From positions 1-16,115 of the forward strand of contig CACZOW010000323.1 of NCBI GenBank assembly GCA_902782885.1: 16,115 bases of DNA. The letters run 5' to 3'. Of this stretch, positions 6,592 to 16,115 are shown piece after piece. Source of the stretch: an uncultured Ruminococcus sp. Lineage in GTDB: Bacteria > Bacillota > Clostridia > UBA1212 > UBA1255. Positions within the stretch are counted from its first letter, which is position 1. Every line of letters starts with the position of its first letter. The position numbers and the translations under genes were made by a program. A model generated the notes under the pieces. It searched no databases and was not told where the DNA came from. It worked only from the letters and a program-made list of their open reading frames with translations.

Positions 6592-6606
6592 CCCTGTGCG
6601 GCAGGG
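6592..6606 (+). other. Small hairpin in the glgB leader
   Basis: CCCTG (6592-6596) and CAGGG (6602-6606) can form a 5-bp stem with a 5-nt loop about 30 nt before the glgB start. No T-run follows directly, so it is not a terminator. The leader has only a weak GGTG as a possible Shine-Dalgarno (6622-6625). Confidence 0.3.
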
Positions 6607-6636
6607 CATTGGCGTTTTATTGGTGCGAAATCCATA

Positions 6637-8577
<1,941 letters not shown>

Positions 8578-8599
8578 CGGCTGACAAAATATAGCGAGA

Positions 8600-8618
8600 C
8601 CGCGCATCAGCGGCGCGG
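8600..8618 (+). other. Intercistronic hairpin between glgB and glgC
   Basis: CCGCGC (8600-8605) and GCGCGG (8613-8618) form a 6-bp GC stem with a 7-nt loop in the 70-bp gap. No T-run follows, so it should not terminate. It could protect or mark the end of an mRNA segment and so adjust glgB versus glgC levels. The gap otherwise holds only the glgC Shine-Dalgarno AAGGAG at 8632-8637. Confidence 0.4.
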
Positions 8619-8647
8619 CAACAATACTCAGAAGGAGTGAGCGGACA

Positions 8648-9793
8648 ATGATACACAAAAACATGGTAGCGCTGATCCTGGCAGGCGGCCAGGGCAGCCG
8701 GCTGGGGGCAATGACCCGCAAAGTCGCCAAACCCGCCGTTCCCTTCGGCGGCAAATACCGGATAATCGACTTCGCGCTGAGCAACTGCTCCAACTCGGGC
8801 ATAGACACGGTGGGCATATTGACCCAGTACAAGCCGCAGCAATTGTCCTCCCACATCGGCATCGGCACGCCCTGGGACCTGGACCGTGTGCACGGCGGCG
8901 TGGCGATATTGCCCCCGTACATGAGCGAAGCGGGCGGCGACTGGTACCGCGGCACCGCCAACGCTGTCTACCAGAACCTGGGATACCTGGATCAGTTCGA
9001 CCCGTCGTACGTGCTGATACTCTCCGGCGACCACATATATAAAATGGACTACCGCAAGATGCTGGACGCGCACATTGCCGCCGGCGCGGACGCCACCATC
9101 GCCGTGATCGACGTGCCGCTGGAAGAAGCCTCCCGCTTCGGCATCATGAATACGGACGAGACGGGCCGCATAACCAGCTTTGACGAAAAGCCCGAACATC
9201 CGAAGAGCACGCTGGCCTCCATGGGCATATACATTTTCTCGTATGCCAACCTGAAGAAGCATCTCGAGGACGACGCGCTGGATCCCGCATCCGACAACGA
9301 TTTCGGCAAAAACATCATACCCGCCATGCTGGCCGCGGGGGAGAATCTGCAGGCGTACCGGTTCGAGGGCTACTGGAAAGACGTCGGTACCGTGCAGAGT
9401 TTCTGGGAAGCCAATATGGATCTGCTGAAGGCGGACAACGACGTCAAACTCTTCCAGAACGACTGGAAGCTTTACACTGAGACCGCTTCGATCCCGTCGC
9501 AGTACATCGGCGCGGAGGCCAAGCTCACCGACAGCCTTATCTCCGAGGGCTGCGTTATATTGGGCGAAGTCGAGCACTCCGTCATTTTCCCCGGCGTAAA
9601 GATCGGCCGCAACGTTCGCGTTGTGGATTCGATCATCATGGAAGACTGCGTGCTGGAGGACAACGTGATCGTCAATAAGAGTATTTTGCTCACCGGCGTC
9701 ACGGTAAAGGCCAACAACGTGGTGGGCAACGGCGCGGATATTGCCGTTATCGATGAAGGCCGCGTGCTGTCCGGCAGCGGATATCTGAACTGA
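8648..9793 (+). CDS. glgC: Glucose-1-phosphate adenylyltransferase (ADP-glucose pyrophosphorylase), catalytic subunit
   Basis: GlgC makes ADP-glucose from ATP and glucose-1-phosphate, the committed step of bacterial glycogen synthesis. The 381-residue protein has all catalytic signatures: the nucleotide loop GGQGSRL (13-19), the KPAVPFGGKYRIIDF block (28-42), the WYRGTANAV segment (99-107), the metal-binding Asp128 in LSGDHIYKMD, the glucose-1-phosphate site EKP (180-182) and GYWKDVGT (241-248). The C-terminal part (about 285-370) has the hexapeptide-repeat character of the left-handed beta-helix. ATG 8648 follows AAGGAG (8632-8637) at 10 nt. The next gene, 10 bp on, is its paralogue glgD; in Firmicutes such as Geobacillus the two proteins form a mixed tetramer. 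The classical allosteric residues of the enterobacterial enzyme cannot be judged here. Confidence 0.97.
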   Translation: MIHKNMVALILAGGQGSRLGAMTRKVAKPAVPFGGKYRIIDFALSNCSNSGIDTVGILTQYKPQQLSSHIGIGTPWDLDRVHGGVAILPPYMSEAGGDWYRGTANAVYQNLGYLDQFDPSYVLILSGDHIYKMDYRKMLDAHIAAGADATIAVIDVPLEEASRFGIMNTDETGRITSFDEKPEHPKSTLASMGIYIFSYANLKKHLEDDALDPASDNDFGKNIIPAMLAAGENLQAYRFEGYWKDVGTVQSFWEANMDLLKADNDVKLFQNDWKLYTETASIPSQYIGAEAKLTDSLISEGCVILGEVEHSVIFPGVKIGRNVRVVDSIIMEDCVLEDNVIVNKSILLTGVTVKANNVVGNGADIAVIDEGRVLSGSGYLN

Positions 9794-9798
9794 GGTGG
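9791..9798 (+). promoter_or_regulatory. Shine-Dalgarno site of glgD overlapping the glgC stop
   Basis: TGAGGTGG includes the stop codon of glgC and lies 5 nt before ATG 9804. The GTG at 9795 is inside this site and would have no ribosome binding site of its own, so ATG 9804 is taken as the start. The arrangement suggests that glgC and glgD are translated in a coupled way. Confidence 0.7.
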
Positions 9799-9803
9799 CG
9801 AAC

Positions 9804-10919
9804 ATGAGAGATTATATGGCGATACTCAATCTGGCGGAAAACGAGAACGATATCCGCGCTCTTACGACCAACCGGCCCATTGCCTCCATTCCGATAGGCA
9901 GCCGGTACAGGGTGGTGGACTTTATGTTGTCCAACCTGGTCAACGCGGGCGTGCGCAACGTCGGCGTGTTCACCGAAAGCAACTCCCGCTCTCTCGCGGA
10001 CCATCTGGGCACCGGTAAACCCTGGGACCTGAACCGCAAGATCGACGGCCTGTTCCTGTTTAACCACGGCCTGTGCAACCTGATGTACACCGATTCGAAG
10101 CTGATCAAGAACAACATGGAGTATATATACCGCAGCAAGAGCAAGGACGTGATATTGTCCTCGTCGTACATGGTGTGCAACATGGACCTTGCCGCGGTCG
10201 CCGAAGCGCACGAAGCGTCCGGAGCGGATATCACGGTGGTATACACTCACACTAACAGGGCGGATACGGATTTCTCCAATTGCTTCACTCTTAATATCGA
10301 CCCGGATACCGGCGAGATCACCGGGGCGGGCAAAAACATTGCGGTCGGGAAGGAAGCAGACATTTGCATGGAGATCTTCCTGATGAAAAAAGAGCGCCTC
10401 ACTGATTTCATATATAAGAGCACTTCGCTTAATTCGGTGGGCAGCTTCTACAACCTGATCTTCGATCAGCTGGGTGTGCTGAAATTCAACGCCTACCGCT
10501 TCGAAGGATATGTTTCCTGCATCAATACCGTGTCATCCTACTTCAAGAGCAACATGGATATGCTGGATCTGGACGTCAGTTCGGAACTTTTCCGCAACTC
10601 GGACCGCCCGATATTCACCAAGATCAAGGACGAGCCGCCCACGCTGTATGTGAAGGGCTGCAAAGTGGGGAACTCGCTGATCGCGGACGGCTGCCGCATC
10701 GAAGGCACCGTGACGGATTCGCTGCTGGGCCGCTATGTGGACGTGGAAGAAGGCGCCGTAGTTGAGAACAGCATAATCCTGCAGAATGTGCGCATACATA
10801 AAAACGCGCACCTGTCGCATGTTATTATTGACAAAAACGTGGATATAGACGAAAATACGGTGTTGAAGGGCAACGAGTTCTTCCCGCTGGTCATCGAAAA
10901 GCGGAATCTGCTGCGTTGA
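9804..10919 (+). CDS. glgD: Glucose-1-phosphate adenylyltransferase subunit GlgD (non-catalytic/regulatory)
   Basis: A 371-residue paralogue of the preceding GlgC with the same fold: a nucleotidyltransferase domain (about 1-245) and a C-terminal beta-helix (about 270-365). It starts MRDYMAILNL, typical of GlgD. The catalytic sites are degenerate. The GGxGxRL loop is replaced by an acidic/polar stretch (AENENDIRAL, 11-20), the Asp of LSGD is Ser121 in LSSSYM, and no EKP motif is found. The conserved YRVVDFMLSN block (35-44) remains. Family knowledge says that GlgD does little or no catalysis alone but raises activity and modifies regulation of GlgC in a heterotetramer. I infer the same here from the tight gene pairing. 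The start at 9804 is set by TGAGGTGG; the in-frame GTG 9795 is less likely. Confidence 0.93.
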   Translation: MRDYMAILNLAENENDIRALTTNRPIASIPIGSRYRVVDFMLSNLVNAGVRNVGVFTESNSRSLADHLGTGKPWDLNRKIDGLFLFNHGLCNLMYTDSKLIKNNMEYIYRSKSKDVILSSSYMVCNMDLAAVAEAHEASGADITVVYTHTNRADTDFSNCFTLNIDPDTGEITGAGKNIAVGKEADICMEIFLMKKERLTDFIYKSTSLNSVGSFYNLIFDQLGVLKFNAYRFEGYVSCINTVSSYFKSNMDMLDLDVSSELFRNSDRPIFTKIKDEPPTLYVKGCKVGNSLIADGCRIEGTVTDSLLGRYVDVEEGAVVENSIILQNVRIHKNAHLSHVIIDKNVDIDENTVLKGNEFFPLVIEKRNLLR

Positions 10920-11007
10920 CTGCTTCAGCCGCGTCGTACCGGCGCCCGTTTCCGACCGGCCGCGTGCAATTATACGGTGTCTCACCGGATCATGAAAGGA
11001 TCATGTA
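10920..11007 (+). other. 88-bp gap between glgD and glgA
   Basis: This GC-rich gap holds no terminator-like hairpin with a T-run. A weak -35/-10-like pair (TTTCCG at 10949-10954, TATACG at 10971-10976, 16 bp apart) is too poor to call a promoter. GGATCATG occurs twice (10987-10994 and 10998-11005). The glgA Shine-Dalgarno GAAAGGA (10994-11000) lies 7 nt before the ATG. Read-through from glgD is the simplest view. Confidence 0.5.
10987..11005 (+). repeat. Direct repeat GGATCATG, two copies before glgA
   Basis: Two identical 8-bp copies, 11 bp apart from start to start, surround the glgA ribosome binding site. The second copy contains ATG followed at once by TAA, whose last base is the first base of the glgA ATG. 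Two short copies may be chance. Confidence 0.5.
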
Positions 11008-12441
11008 ATGAAAGTTCTTTTTGTAACGACCGAGATCAGGCCCTTCAGCAAGACGGGCGGTCTGGCGGATGTGTCTTTCGAACTGCCCATGGCGCTGAAA
11101 AAAGCCGGCGTCGACGTGCGCGTCATTACGCCCAAATACGGCGATATTCCGGAAGAGTTCCGGATGCAGATGATACCGCTTTCCTCCTTCGGCGTGACGG
11201 TGGGCTGGCGCAACCAGTACTGCGGGCTCCAGTACCTTTCGTACGACGGGCTCCCGGTGTACTTTCTGGATAATGAGTATTATTTCAAGCGCCCCGGCTG
11301 CTACGGCTATTACGACGACGGCGAGCGCTTCGCGTATTTCTGCCGCGCGGTGATGGAATCCGTGGTGCACATGGACGACTTTTATCCGGATATCATCCAC
11401 TGCAACGACTGGCAGACCGGCATCATCCCGCTGTATCTGCGCGACGTTTACTATCAGCGGCCCGAATTCAAGCGCGCCGCCGCGATATTCACGATCCACA
11501 ATCTCAAATACCAGGGCGTATTCGCGCCTTCGGTACTTGAGGACCTGCTCGGACTGAACTACGGTTATTACAATGACGAAAAGCTTAAATTCCGCGACGG
11601 CGTGTCATTTATGAAGGCCGGTATCGTATTCGCGGATAAGGTGATCACGGTCAGCGAGACGTACGCGCAGGAGATCACGACGCCGTACTACGGCGAAGGA
11701 CTGGACGGGCTGCTGAAAGCCAAATCCTTCAAGCTGATGGGCATTACCAACGGCATCGACTACACTCATAACAACCCTTCCAAAGATATGAGTCTCGTGC
11801 GCCGCTACGACACGCGCACGCGGGCTTACAAGAAGGACAATAAGATCGCGCTCCAGAAGGAACTGGGCCTGCCGGTCAACGCCAATGTGCCCGTCATCGC
11901 CATGGTCACGCGCATGGTCAAAGAAAAAGGCCTCGACCTCGTTACCTGCGTCATGGAAGACATCCTGAAGCACGACCTGCAGTTCGTTATCCTCGGCACC
12001 GGCGACCGGGATTATATGGATTTCTTTGAGTATTACGCCTCCGCGTACCCCGGCAAGATCGCCGCGCGCACGCGCTTTGACAGCGCGCTCGCGTCACGCA
12101 TTTATGCCGGCGCGGACATGTTTCTGATGCCCTCGATGTTCGAGCCCTGCGGCCTGTCCCAGATCATTGCCATGCGCTACGGCACCGTGCCGATAGTGCG
12201 GGAGACCGGCGGCCTCAAGGACACGGTCAAGCCTTACAACAAGTACACCGGCGAGGGCAACGGCTTCTCCTTTGCCAATTTCAACGCCCACGAGATGCTG
12301 GCCACGCTGCGCTTTGCCCTGGATGAGTATGACGATCCCGCCGCCTGGGACAGCATAGTAAAACAGGCGATGGAGACGCGCATCGATTGGAAGAAGCAGT
12401 CACAGAAGTATATCCAGATCTACAAAGAGCTGGCGATCTGA
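11008..12441 (+). CDS. glgA: Glycogen synthase, ADP-glucose-dependent (GT5)
   Basis: GlgA adds glucose from ADP-glucose to the non-reducing ends of alpha-1,4 glucan. The 477-residue GT-B fold enzyme is of normal length. The N-terminal domain has the KTGGLADV motif with Lys15, the residue known in E. coli GlgA to contact ADP-glucose; then HCNDWQTGIIPLYL (131-144) and the FTIHNLKYQG segment (161-170) with His164. The C-terminal domain has Arg302 and Lys307 in TRMVKEKG and the catalytic-site Glu379 in FEPCGLSQ (378-385). Starting at ATG 11008 places the KTGG motif at the expected position, and GAAAGGA lies 7 nt upstream. It uses the ADP-glucose from the adjacent glgCD products, and its linear chains are the substrate of GlgB. 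Nineteen bases separate its stop codon from glgP. Confidence 0.97.
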   Translation: MKVLFVTTEIRPFSKTGGLADVSFELPMALKKAGVDVRVITPKYGDIPEEFRMQMIPLSSFGVTVGWRNQYCGLQYLSYDGLPVYFLDNEYYFKRPGCYGYYDDGERFAYFCRAVMESVVHMDDFYPDIIHCNDWQTGIIPLYLRDVYYQRPEFKRAAAIFTIHNLKYQGVFAPSVLEDLLGLNYGYYNDEKLKFRDGVSFMKAGIVFADKVITVSETYAQEITTPYYGEGLDGLLKAKSFKLMGITNGIDYTHNNPSKDMSLVRRYDTRTRAYKKDNKIALQKELGLPVNANVPVIAMVTRMVKEKGLDLVTCVMEDILKHDLQFVILGTGDRDYMDFFEYYASAYPGKIAARTRFDSALASRIYAGADMFLMPSMFEPCGLSQIIAMRYGTVPIVRETGGLKDTVKPYNKYTGEGNGFSFANFNAHEMLATLRFALDEYDDPAAWDSIVKQAMETRIDWKKQSQKYIQIYKELAI

Positions 12442-12460
12442 GCATCGCCGCGGAGGTCAT

Positions 12461-14884
12461 ATGCAGCTTAACAAAGAGGCTTTTATAAGGGATTATAAAA
12501 GCAAGATCATAACTATGTTCCGGGAAACGTTTGAAGAAGCGTCTTCCGAAGAACGGTATCTTGCGCTCGGCGCGCTGATCCGCGACTATATGGCGCCCGA
12601 CTGGCTCGAGACCGAGCATCGCGACCTTAAGGAAAAGCGCAAGCATATATATTATTTTTCCATGGAATTCCTGATCGGCCGGCTGCTGGATTCGGTGCTG
12701 ATAAATCTGGGAATTCGGGACGCGGTGGTCGACGGCCTTGCCGAACTGGGCGTAGATTTCCGGGAACTGGAACCGCAGGAGCCGGACGCGGGCCTGGGCA
12801 ACGGCGGTCTGGGCAGGCTGGCCGCGTGCTTTATTGACTCCATGGCGTCGCTGGATATTGCCGGCACCGGCATCGGCATACGTTACCGTTACGGTCTGTT
12901 CCGCCAGCTCATCCAGAACGGATACCAGGTGGAAACGCCGGACAACTGGCTCAAAGTACCGAATGTTTGGGAACTTTGCAAAGCGGAGGACGCGCGCATC
13001 GTCAAATTCGGCGGCAGCGTCAACATGAACTGGGGCCTCGACGGACGGCTGTACGTAGAACTTCAGGATTACGAACCTGTGCTTGCGGTACCGTACGATA
13101 TTCCCGTGCCCGGCTACGCGCTGGGCCGCGTCAACACGCTCCGCCTCTGGAGCGCCGAGACCGAGAATTCCGGCTTTGATTTCAAGGAATTCAGCCGCGG
13201 CGACTACGATCGCGCCGTGGAAAATATCACTACCGCGCACTCTATCTCCAACGTGCTTTACCCTGACGATTCCACGCCCCGCGGCAAACTGCTCCGCCTC
13301 AAACAGGAGTACTTTTTCACCAGCGCCGGACTTCAGGATATACTGGGCAGGTACCTTAAAAGCGGCGGAGACGTTCGGGAATTCGCGCTGTATAACGCGA
13401 TCCAGATCAACGATACACATCCCGCGCTGGCGATTCCCGAACTGATGCGGCTGCTCATCGACGAGCAGGGCCTCGGCTGGGACGAAGCGTGGCGGATAAC
13501 TACAGACGTGTTCGGCTACACTAACCATACTATCCTGGCGGAGGCGCTGGAAAAGTGGCCTCTGGATATGTTCAAAAAACTGCTGCCGCGCATATATATG
13601 ATCGTGGAAGAGATCAACCGGCGCTTCGTGGCCGAACTGATCGCTTCGGGCAAAGGCGGATTTGAGCGCGTGTCGTCAATGTCGATCATCGCGGAAGGCA
13701 CGGTCAAGATGGCTCACCTGGCGATCGTGGGCAGCCACAGCGTCAACGGCGTTGCCCGCCTCCACACCGAGATCCTGAAGAACAAGGAACTGCGCAACTT
13801 CAATGAATTCTATCCTGGCCGCTTCAACAACAAGACCAACGGCATCACGCACCGCCGCTGGCTGATGCAGGCGAATCCCGAATTGACCGCGCTGATCGAC
13901 GGCACCATCGGGGAAGGCTGGCGCACCGAACCGAACCGGCTGGCCGAACTGGAGGCACATATTGACCGCGGTTTTGCCGAAGAGGCCGCCGCCGTCAAAC
14001 GCCGCAACAAGCAGCGCCTCGCCGAATATATCCGCAAAACGGTGGAGATCGACGTGGATCCCGACTCCGTGTTCGATATCCAGGTCAAGCGGCTCCATAT
14101 GTACAAACGCCAGCTCCTCAACATTTTCGGCGTGATGGATATGTATAACCGGCTGCGCAGCGATCCCGGCGCGGACATATGCCCCCGGACGGTTATCTTT
14201 TCCGCAAAGGCGTTTCCGGGCTACTTATTGGCCAAAAACACCATAAAACTGATCTGCACCGTGGCGGACCGCATCAATTCGGATCCTGCGGTTTCGGATA
14301 AACTTAAAGTCATATTTCTTCCGAACTACGACGTGAGTCTGGCGCAGCGCCTGATACCCGCGGGCGACATCAGCGAACAGATATCTACCGCGTCGAAGGA
14401 AGCGTCCGGTACGGGCAACATGAAATTCATGATGAACGGCGCCGTTACGCTCGCTACGCTGGACGGAGCCAACGTAGAGATCCGCGAGGCGGTCGGCGAC
14501 GATAATATCATATTGTTCGGCATGACCTCCGAAGAAGTTATCGAACTGGAGCGGCGCGGCGGCTACGACGTCGGGGCGCAGCTCGCGTCCGATCCGCGGC
14601 TCGGCGAGATAATCGCGGAATTGCGCGGCGGCTATTTCGGATTCGCGGCTAAGGACGAGTTCAGACCCGTGCTGGACCATCTGCTGAGAGACGGCGACCA
14701 GTATTTCGTGCTGAAGGACTTTGCGTCATATGTGAGCGCGCGGGACAGGATCGACGCCATCTACCGCTCCGGAGCGCCGTTCCGCAGGATGTGCGCGATG
14801 AATATTGCCCGGTCGGGCCGGTTTTCCAGCGACAATACCATTGCCGCCTACGCCGACGAGATCTGGCACGTTAAGCACAGATGA
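12461..14884 (+). CDS. glgP: Glycogen/maltodextrin phosphorylase (GT35)
   Basis: GlgP breaks alpha-1,4 bonds at non-reducing chain ends with inorganic phosphate and releases glucose-1-phosphate, using pyridoxal phosphate. The 807-residue length is normal for bacterial enzymes. Visible signatures are YYFSMEFLIGRLL (64-76), the glycine loop GLGNGGLGRL (111-120), QINDTHPALAIPEL near 316-329, NGITHRRWL from 460, the KRLHMYKRQLLN block (about 543-554) and the pyridoxal phosphate site EASGTGNMKFMMNG with Lys655 as the Schiff-base lysine. ATG 12461 follows GGAGG (12452-12456) at only 4 nt, a rather short spacing, but no better start is seen. The N-terminal regulatory extension of eukaryotic phosphorylases is absent, so phosphorylation control is not expected. 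Its stop codon overlaps the start of the next gene (ATGA). Confidence 0.97.
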   Translation: MQLNKEAFIRDYKSKIITMFRETFEEASSEERYLALGALIRDYMAPDWLETEHRDLKEKRKHIYYFSMEFLIGRLLDSVLINLGIRDAVVDGLAELGVDFRELEPQEPDAGLGNGGLGRLAACFIDSMASLDIAGTGIGIRYRYGLFRQLIQNGYQVETPDNWLKVPNVWELCKAEDARIVKFGGSVNMNWGLDGRLYVELQDYEPVLAVPYDIPVPGYALGRVNTLRLWSAETENSGFDFKEFSRGDYDRAVENITTAHSISNVLYPDDSTPRGKLLRLKQEYFFTSAGLQDILGRYLKSGGDVREFALYNAIQINDTHPALAIPELMRLLIDEQGLGWDEAWRITTDVFGYTNHTILAEALEKWPLDMFKKLLPRIYMIVEEINRRFVAELIASGKGGFERVSSMSIIAEGTVKMAHLAIVGSHSVNGVARLHTEILKNKELRNFNEFYPGRFNNKTNGITHRRWLMQANPELTALIDGTIGEGWRTEPNRLAELEAHIDRGFAEEAAAVKRRNKQRLAEYIRKTVEIDVDPDSVFDIQVKRLHMYKRQLLNIFGVMDMYNRLRSDPGADICPRTVIFSAKAFPGYLLAKNTIKLICTVADRINSDPAVSDKLKVIFLPNYDVSLAQRLIPAGDISEQISTASKEASGTGNMKFMMNGAVTLATLDGANVEIREAVGDDNIILFGMTSEEVIELERRGGYDVGAQLASDPRLGEIIAELRGGYFGFAAKDEFRPVLDHLLRDGDQYFVLKDFASYVSARDRIDAIYRSGAPFRRMCAMNIARSGRFSSDNTIAAYADEIWHVKHR

Positions 14885-16115
14885 GCTATTTTCACGATCC
14901 TTTGATACCCGGGGACAGACTTCCAGCCGGCGCGGTGACCGCGGGTGATATCGTTCGTTTAAGACTACGCGCGGACCTTCCTTGTCCCGCGGACAATGCC
15001 GATGTCACGCTCAAATTGACCCGCCGTTTCCGTTCAGAGTCCGAGGAGTTTATTCTTGCCTGTGCCGAAGCGCGCGCCGATGTGCTGCTTTTCGAGCTGG
15101 ACGGCGGCGTGCTTGGCAGGCCCGGAGTGTACTTTTACGATTTTTGCGTGTCGGCAGGTGAGGAAACTTCTGTAATCCCCGGTGACCGTATTACCGTCAC
15201 GGAGCCCGGACTCGAAGTGCCGGAATGGTTTCAGGACACTGTTATATACCAAATATTTCCGGACCGGTTCGCGGTGGGCGCTGACGCCGGCGCGAATTTC
15301 AAACCCGGCTCGTTCGTATATGCTTCGCTGTCCGACCCGCCGATGTATATTAAAGACAGCGGCGGTGAGATAATCCGCTGGGAGTTTTACGGCGGCAATC
15401 TTGAAGGTATCCGCAATGAACTTGATTATATTCAGGGCCTCGGCGCGCGGACGCTCTACCTGAACCCGATCTTTGAATCCGCTTCCAACCACCGGTACGA
15501 CACCGGGGATTACGAGCACGTTGACGGCGTATTGGGCGGCGACGCGGCGTTTGACCGCCTTTCGGCCGATATGGAAGCGCGCGGAATGCGTCTGATCCTG
15601 GACGGCGTGTTCAGTCACACGGGCAGACACAGCAGATATTTTCAGGCGGCGCTGGCGGGAAAGCAGCCGTACCGCGACTGGTACTGCTTTCGCGAAGACG
15701 GTTCATATCAGTGCTGGTGGGACGTGCTGGATCTGCCTTGTGTGAACGAACTGGAACCGTCGTATCTGGATTACACTGTGCGCGGTAAAGCCAGCATCGT
15801 CCGTTCATGGCTCTCCCGCGGTGCTTCGGGCTGGCGGCTGGACGTGGCGGATGAACTGCCGGACGCGTACCTCGAAGAATTGCGCAAGGCGGCCCGCGAG
15901 ACGAAGCGCGACGCGGTGATATTCGGCGAAGTATGGGAAGACGGCACAGATAAAGTGAGTTACGGGGTGCACCGTTCGTATTATACCGCGCCCGAACTGG
16001 ATTCTCAGACTAATTATCCGTTCCGCAAGCGGCTGGAGGCTTTTTTTGCGGGCGGCATGAGCGCCTCTCTGCTGGCGCGCGCTTTTGCACTGGATGCGCT
16101 TCACTATCCGGCAGC
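14881..16115 (+). CDS. GH13 alpha-glucan hydrolase (neopullulanase/alpha-amylase-like), 3' end outside window
   Basis: An open frame of 411 codons begins at an ATG overlapping the glgP stop codon (ATGA) and runs off the right edge without a stop. Residues 1-110 form a beta-rich N-terminal domain that resembles the CBM34-type domain of neopullulanases and cyclomaltodextrinases. The GH13 barrel begins at WFQDTVIYQIFPDRF (116-130). It shows LNPIFESASNHRYDTGDY (195-212), region I DGVFSHTG (241-248), region II GWRLDVADE with nucleophile Asp321, and region III FGEVWED with acid/base Glu350. A further conserved block, ELDSQTNYPFR, is at 372-382. Region IV with its HD pair lies beyond the window. There is no signal peptide, so it should act in the cytoplasm on maltodextrins or glycogen outer chains, complementing GlgP. 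Which specificity it has (amylase, neopullulanase or maltogenic) cannot be told. Translation is probably coupled to glgP. Confidence 0.92.
   Translation, partial: MSYFHDPLIPGDRLPAGAVTAGDIVRLRLRADLPCPADNADVTLKLTRRFRSESEEFILACAEARADVLLFELDGGVLGRPGVYFYDFCVSAGEETSVIPGDRITVTEPGLEVPEWFQDTVIYQIFPDRFAVGADAGANFKPGSFVYASLSDPPMYIKDSGGEIIRWEFYGGNLEGIRNELDYIQGLGARTLYLNPIFESASNHRYDTGDYEHVDGVLGGDAAFDRLSADMEARGMRLILDGVFSHTGRHSRYFQAALAGKQPYRDWYCFREDGSYQCWWDVLDLPCVNELEPSYLDYTVRGKASIVRSWLSRGASGWRLDVADELPDAYLEELRKAARETKRDAVIFGEVWEDGTDKVSYGVHRSYYTAPELDSQTNYPFRKRLEAFFAGGMSASLLARAFALDALHYPA

Noticed and set aside
6592..6606. Leader hairpin of glgB as a riboswitch or attenuator
   Set aside because: The stem is only 5 bp, no T-run follows it directly, and the leader of about 70 nt is too short and simple for a known riboswitch class.
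10977..11273. 98-codon plus-strand frame overlapping the start of glgA
   Set aside because: It runs out of frame over the conserved N-terminus of GlgA, and its product is low-complexity Arg/Ala-rich with no motif.
12281..13528. 415-codon minus-strand open frame across the glgA-glgP junction
   Set aside because: Shadow of two confirmed genes, with no support of its own.

Overview
The window looks like chromosomal DNA from a moderately GC-rich member of the Bacillota (Clostridia-like, probably an anaerobe of gut type; the exact lineage cannot be read from it). The reasons are near-consensus sigma-A promoters with TG-extended -10 boxes, strong purine-rich Shine-Dalgarno sites, a lipoprotein-type solute-binding protein, and the tandem glgC-glgD pair that is typical of Firmicutes glycogen operons. 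I see no rRNA, tRNA, CRISPR array, transposase or phage gene.

Left part (1-3800, plus strand): a single-gene unit encodes a secreted lipoprotein substrate-binding protein of an ABC sugar importer, with its own promoter and its own Rho-independent terminator and no permease beside it. Next comes a two-gene unit with its own promoter: a cytoplasmic double zinc-ribbon protein with a C-terminal membrane anchor, overlapping a secreted/membrane TPM-domain (YgcG-like) protein. A hairpin with A- and T-runs at 3761-3798 ends this unit and also serves the convergent minus-strand unit.

Middle part (3818-6461, minus strand): a two-gene unit of a MutS-domain-V-type ATPase without mismatch-recognition domains, followed 19 bp later by a diacylglycerol kinase-family lipid kinase. 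Its promoter lies back to back with the promoter of the glycogen operon, the two -35 boxes being only 10 bp apart.

Right part (6532-16115, plus strand): a glycogen operon in the order glgB (branching enzyme), glgC (ADP-glucose pyrophosphorylase, catalytic), glgD (its degenerate, presumably regulatory paralogue), glgA (ADP-glucose-dependent glycogen synthase), glgP (glycogen phosphorylase), then a GH13 alpha-glucan hydrolase that overlaps glgP by 4 bp and runs off the right edge. GlgC/GlgD make ADP-glucose, GlgA elongates, GlgB branches, GlgP releases glucose-1-phosphate, and the GH13 enzyme probably attacks linear or branched maltodextrins. Synthesis and breakdown are thus transcribed together. 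A perfect 15-bp palindrome at the predicted transcription start of glgB is the best candidate operator for the whole operon.

Nothing in the window is a wholly new system that I can demonstrate. The points most worth following up are the zinc-ribbon/TPM pair, the MutS-like/lipid-kinase pair, and the compact divergent control region in front of glgB.
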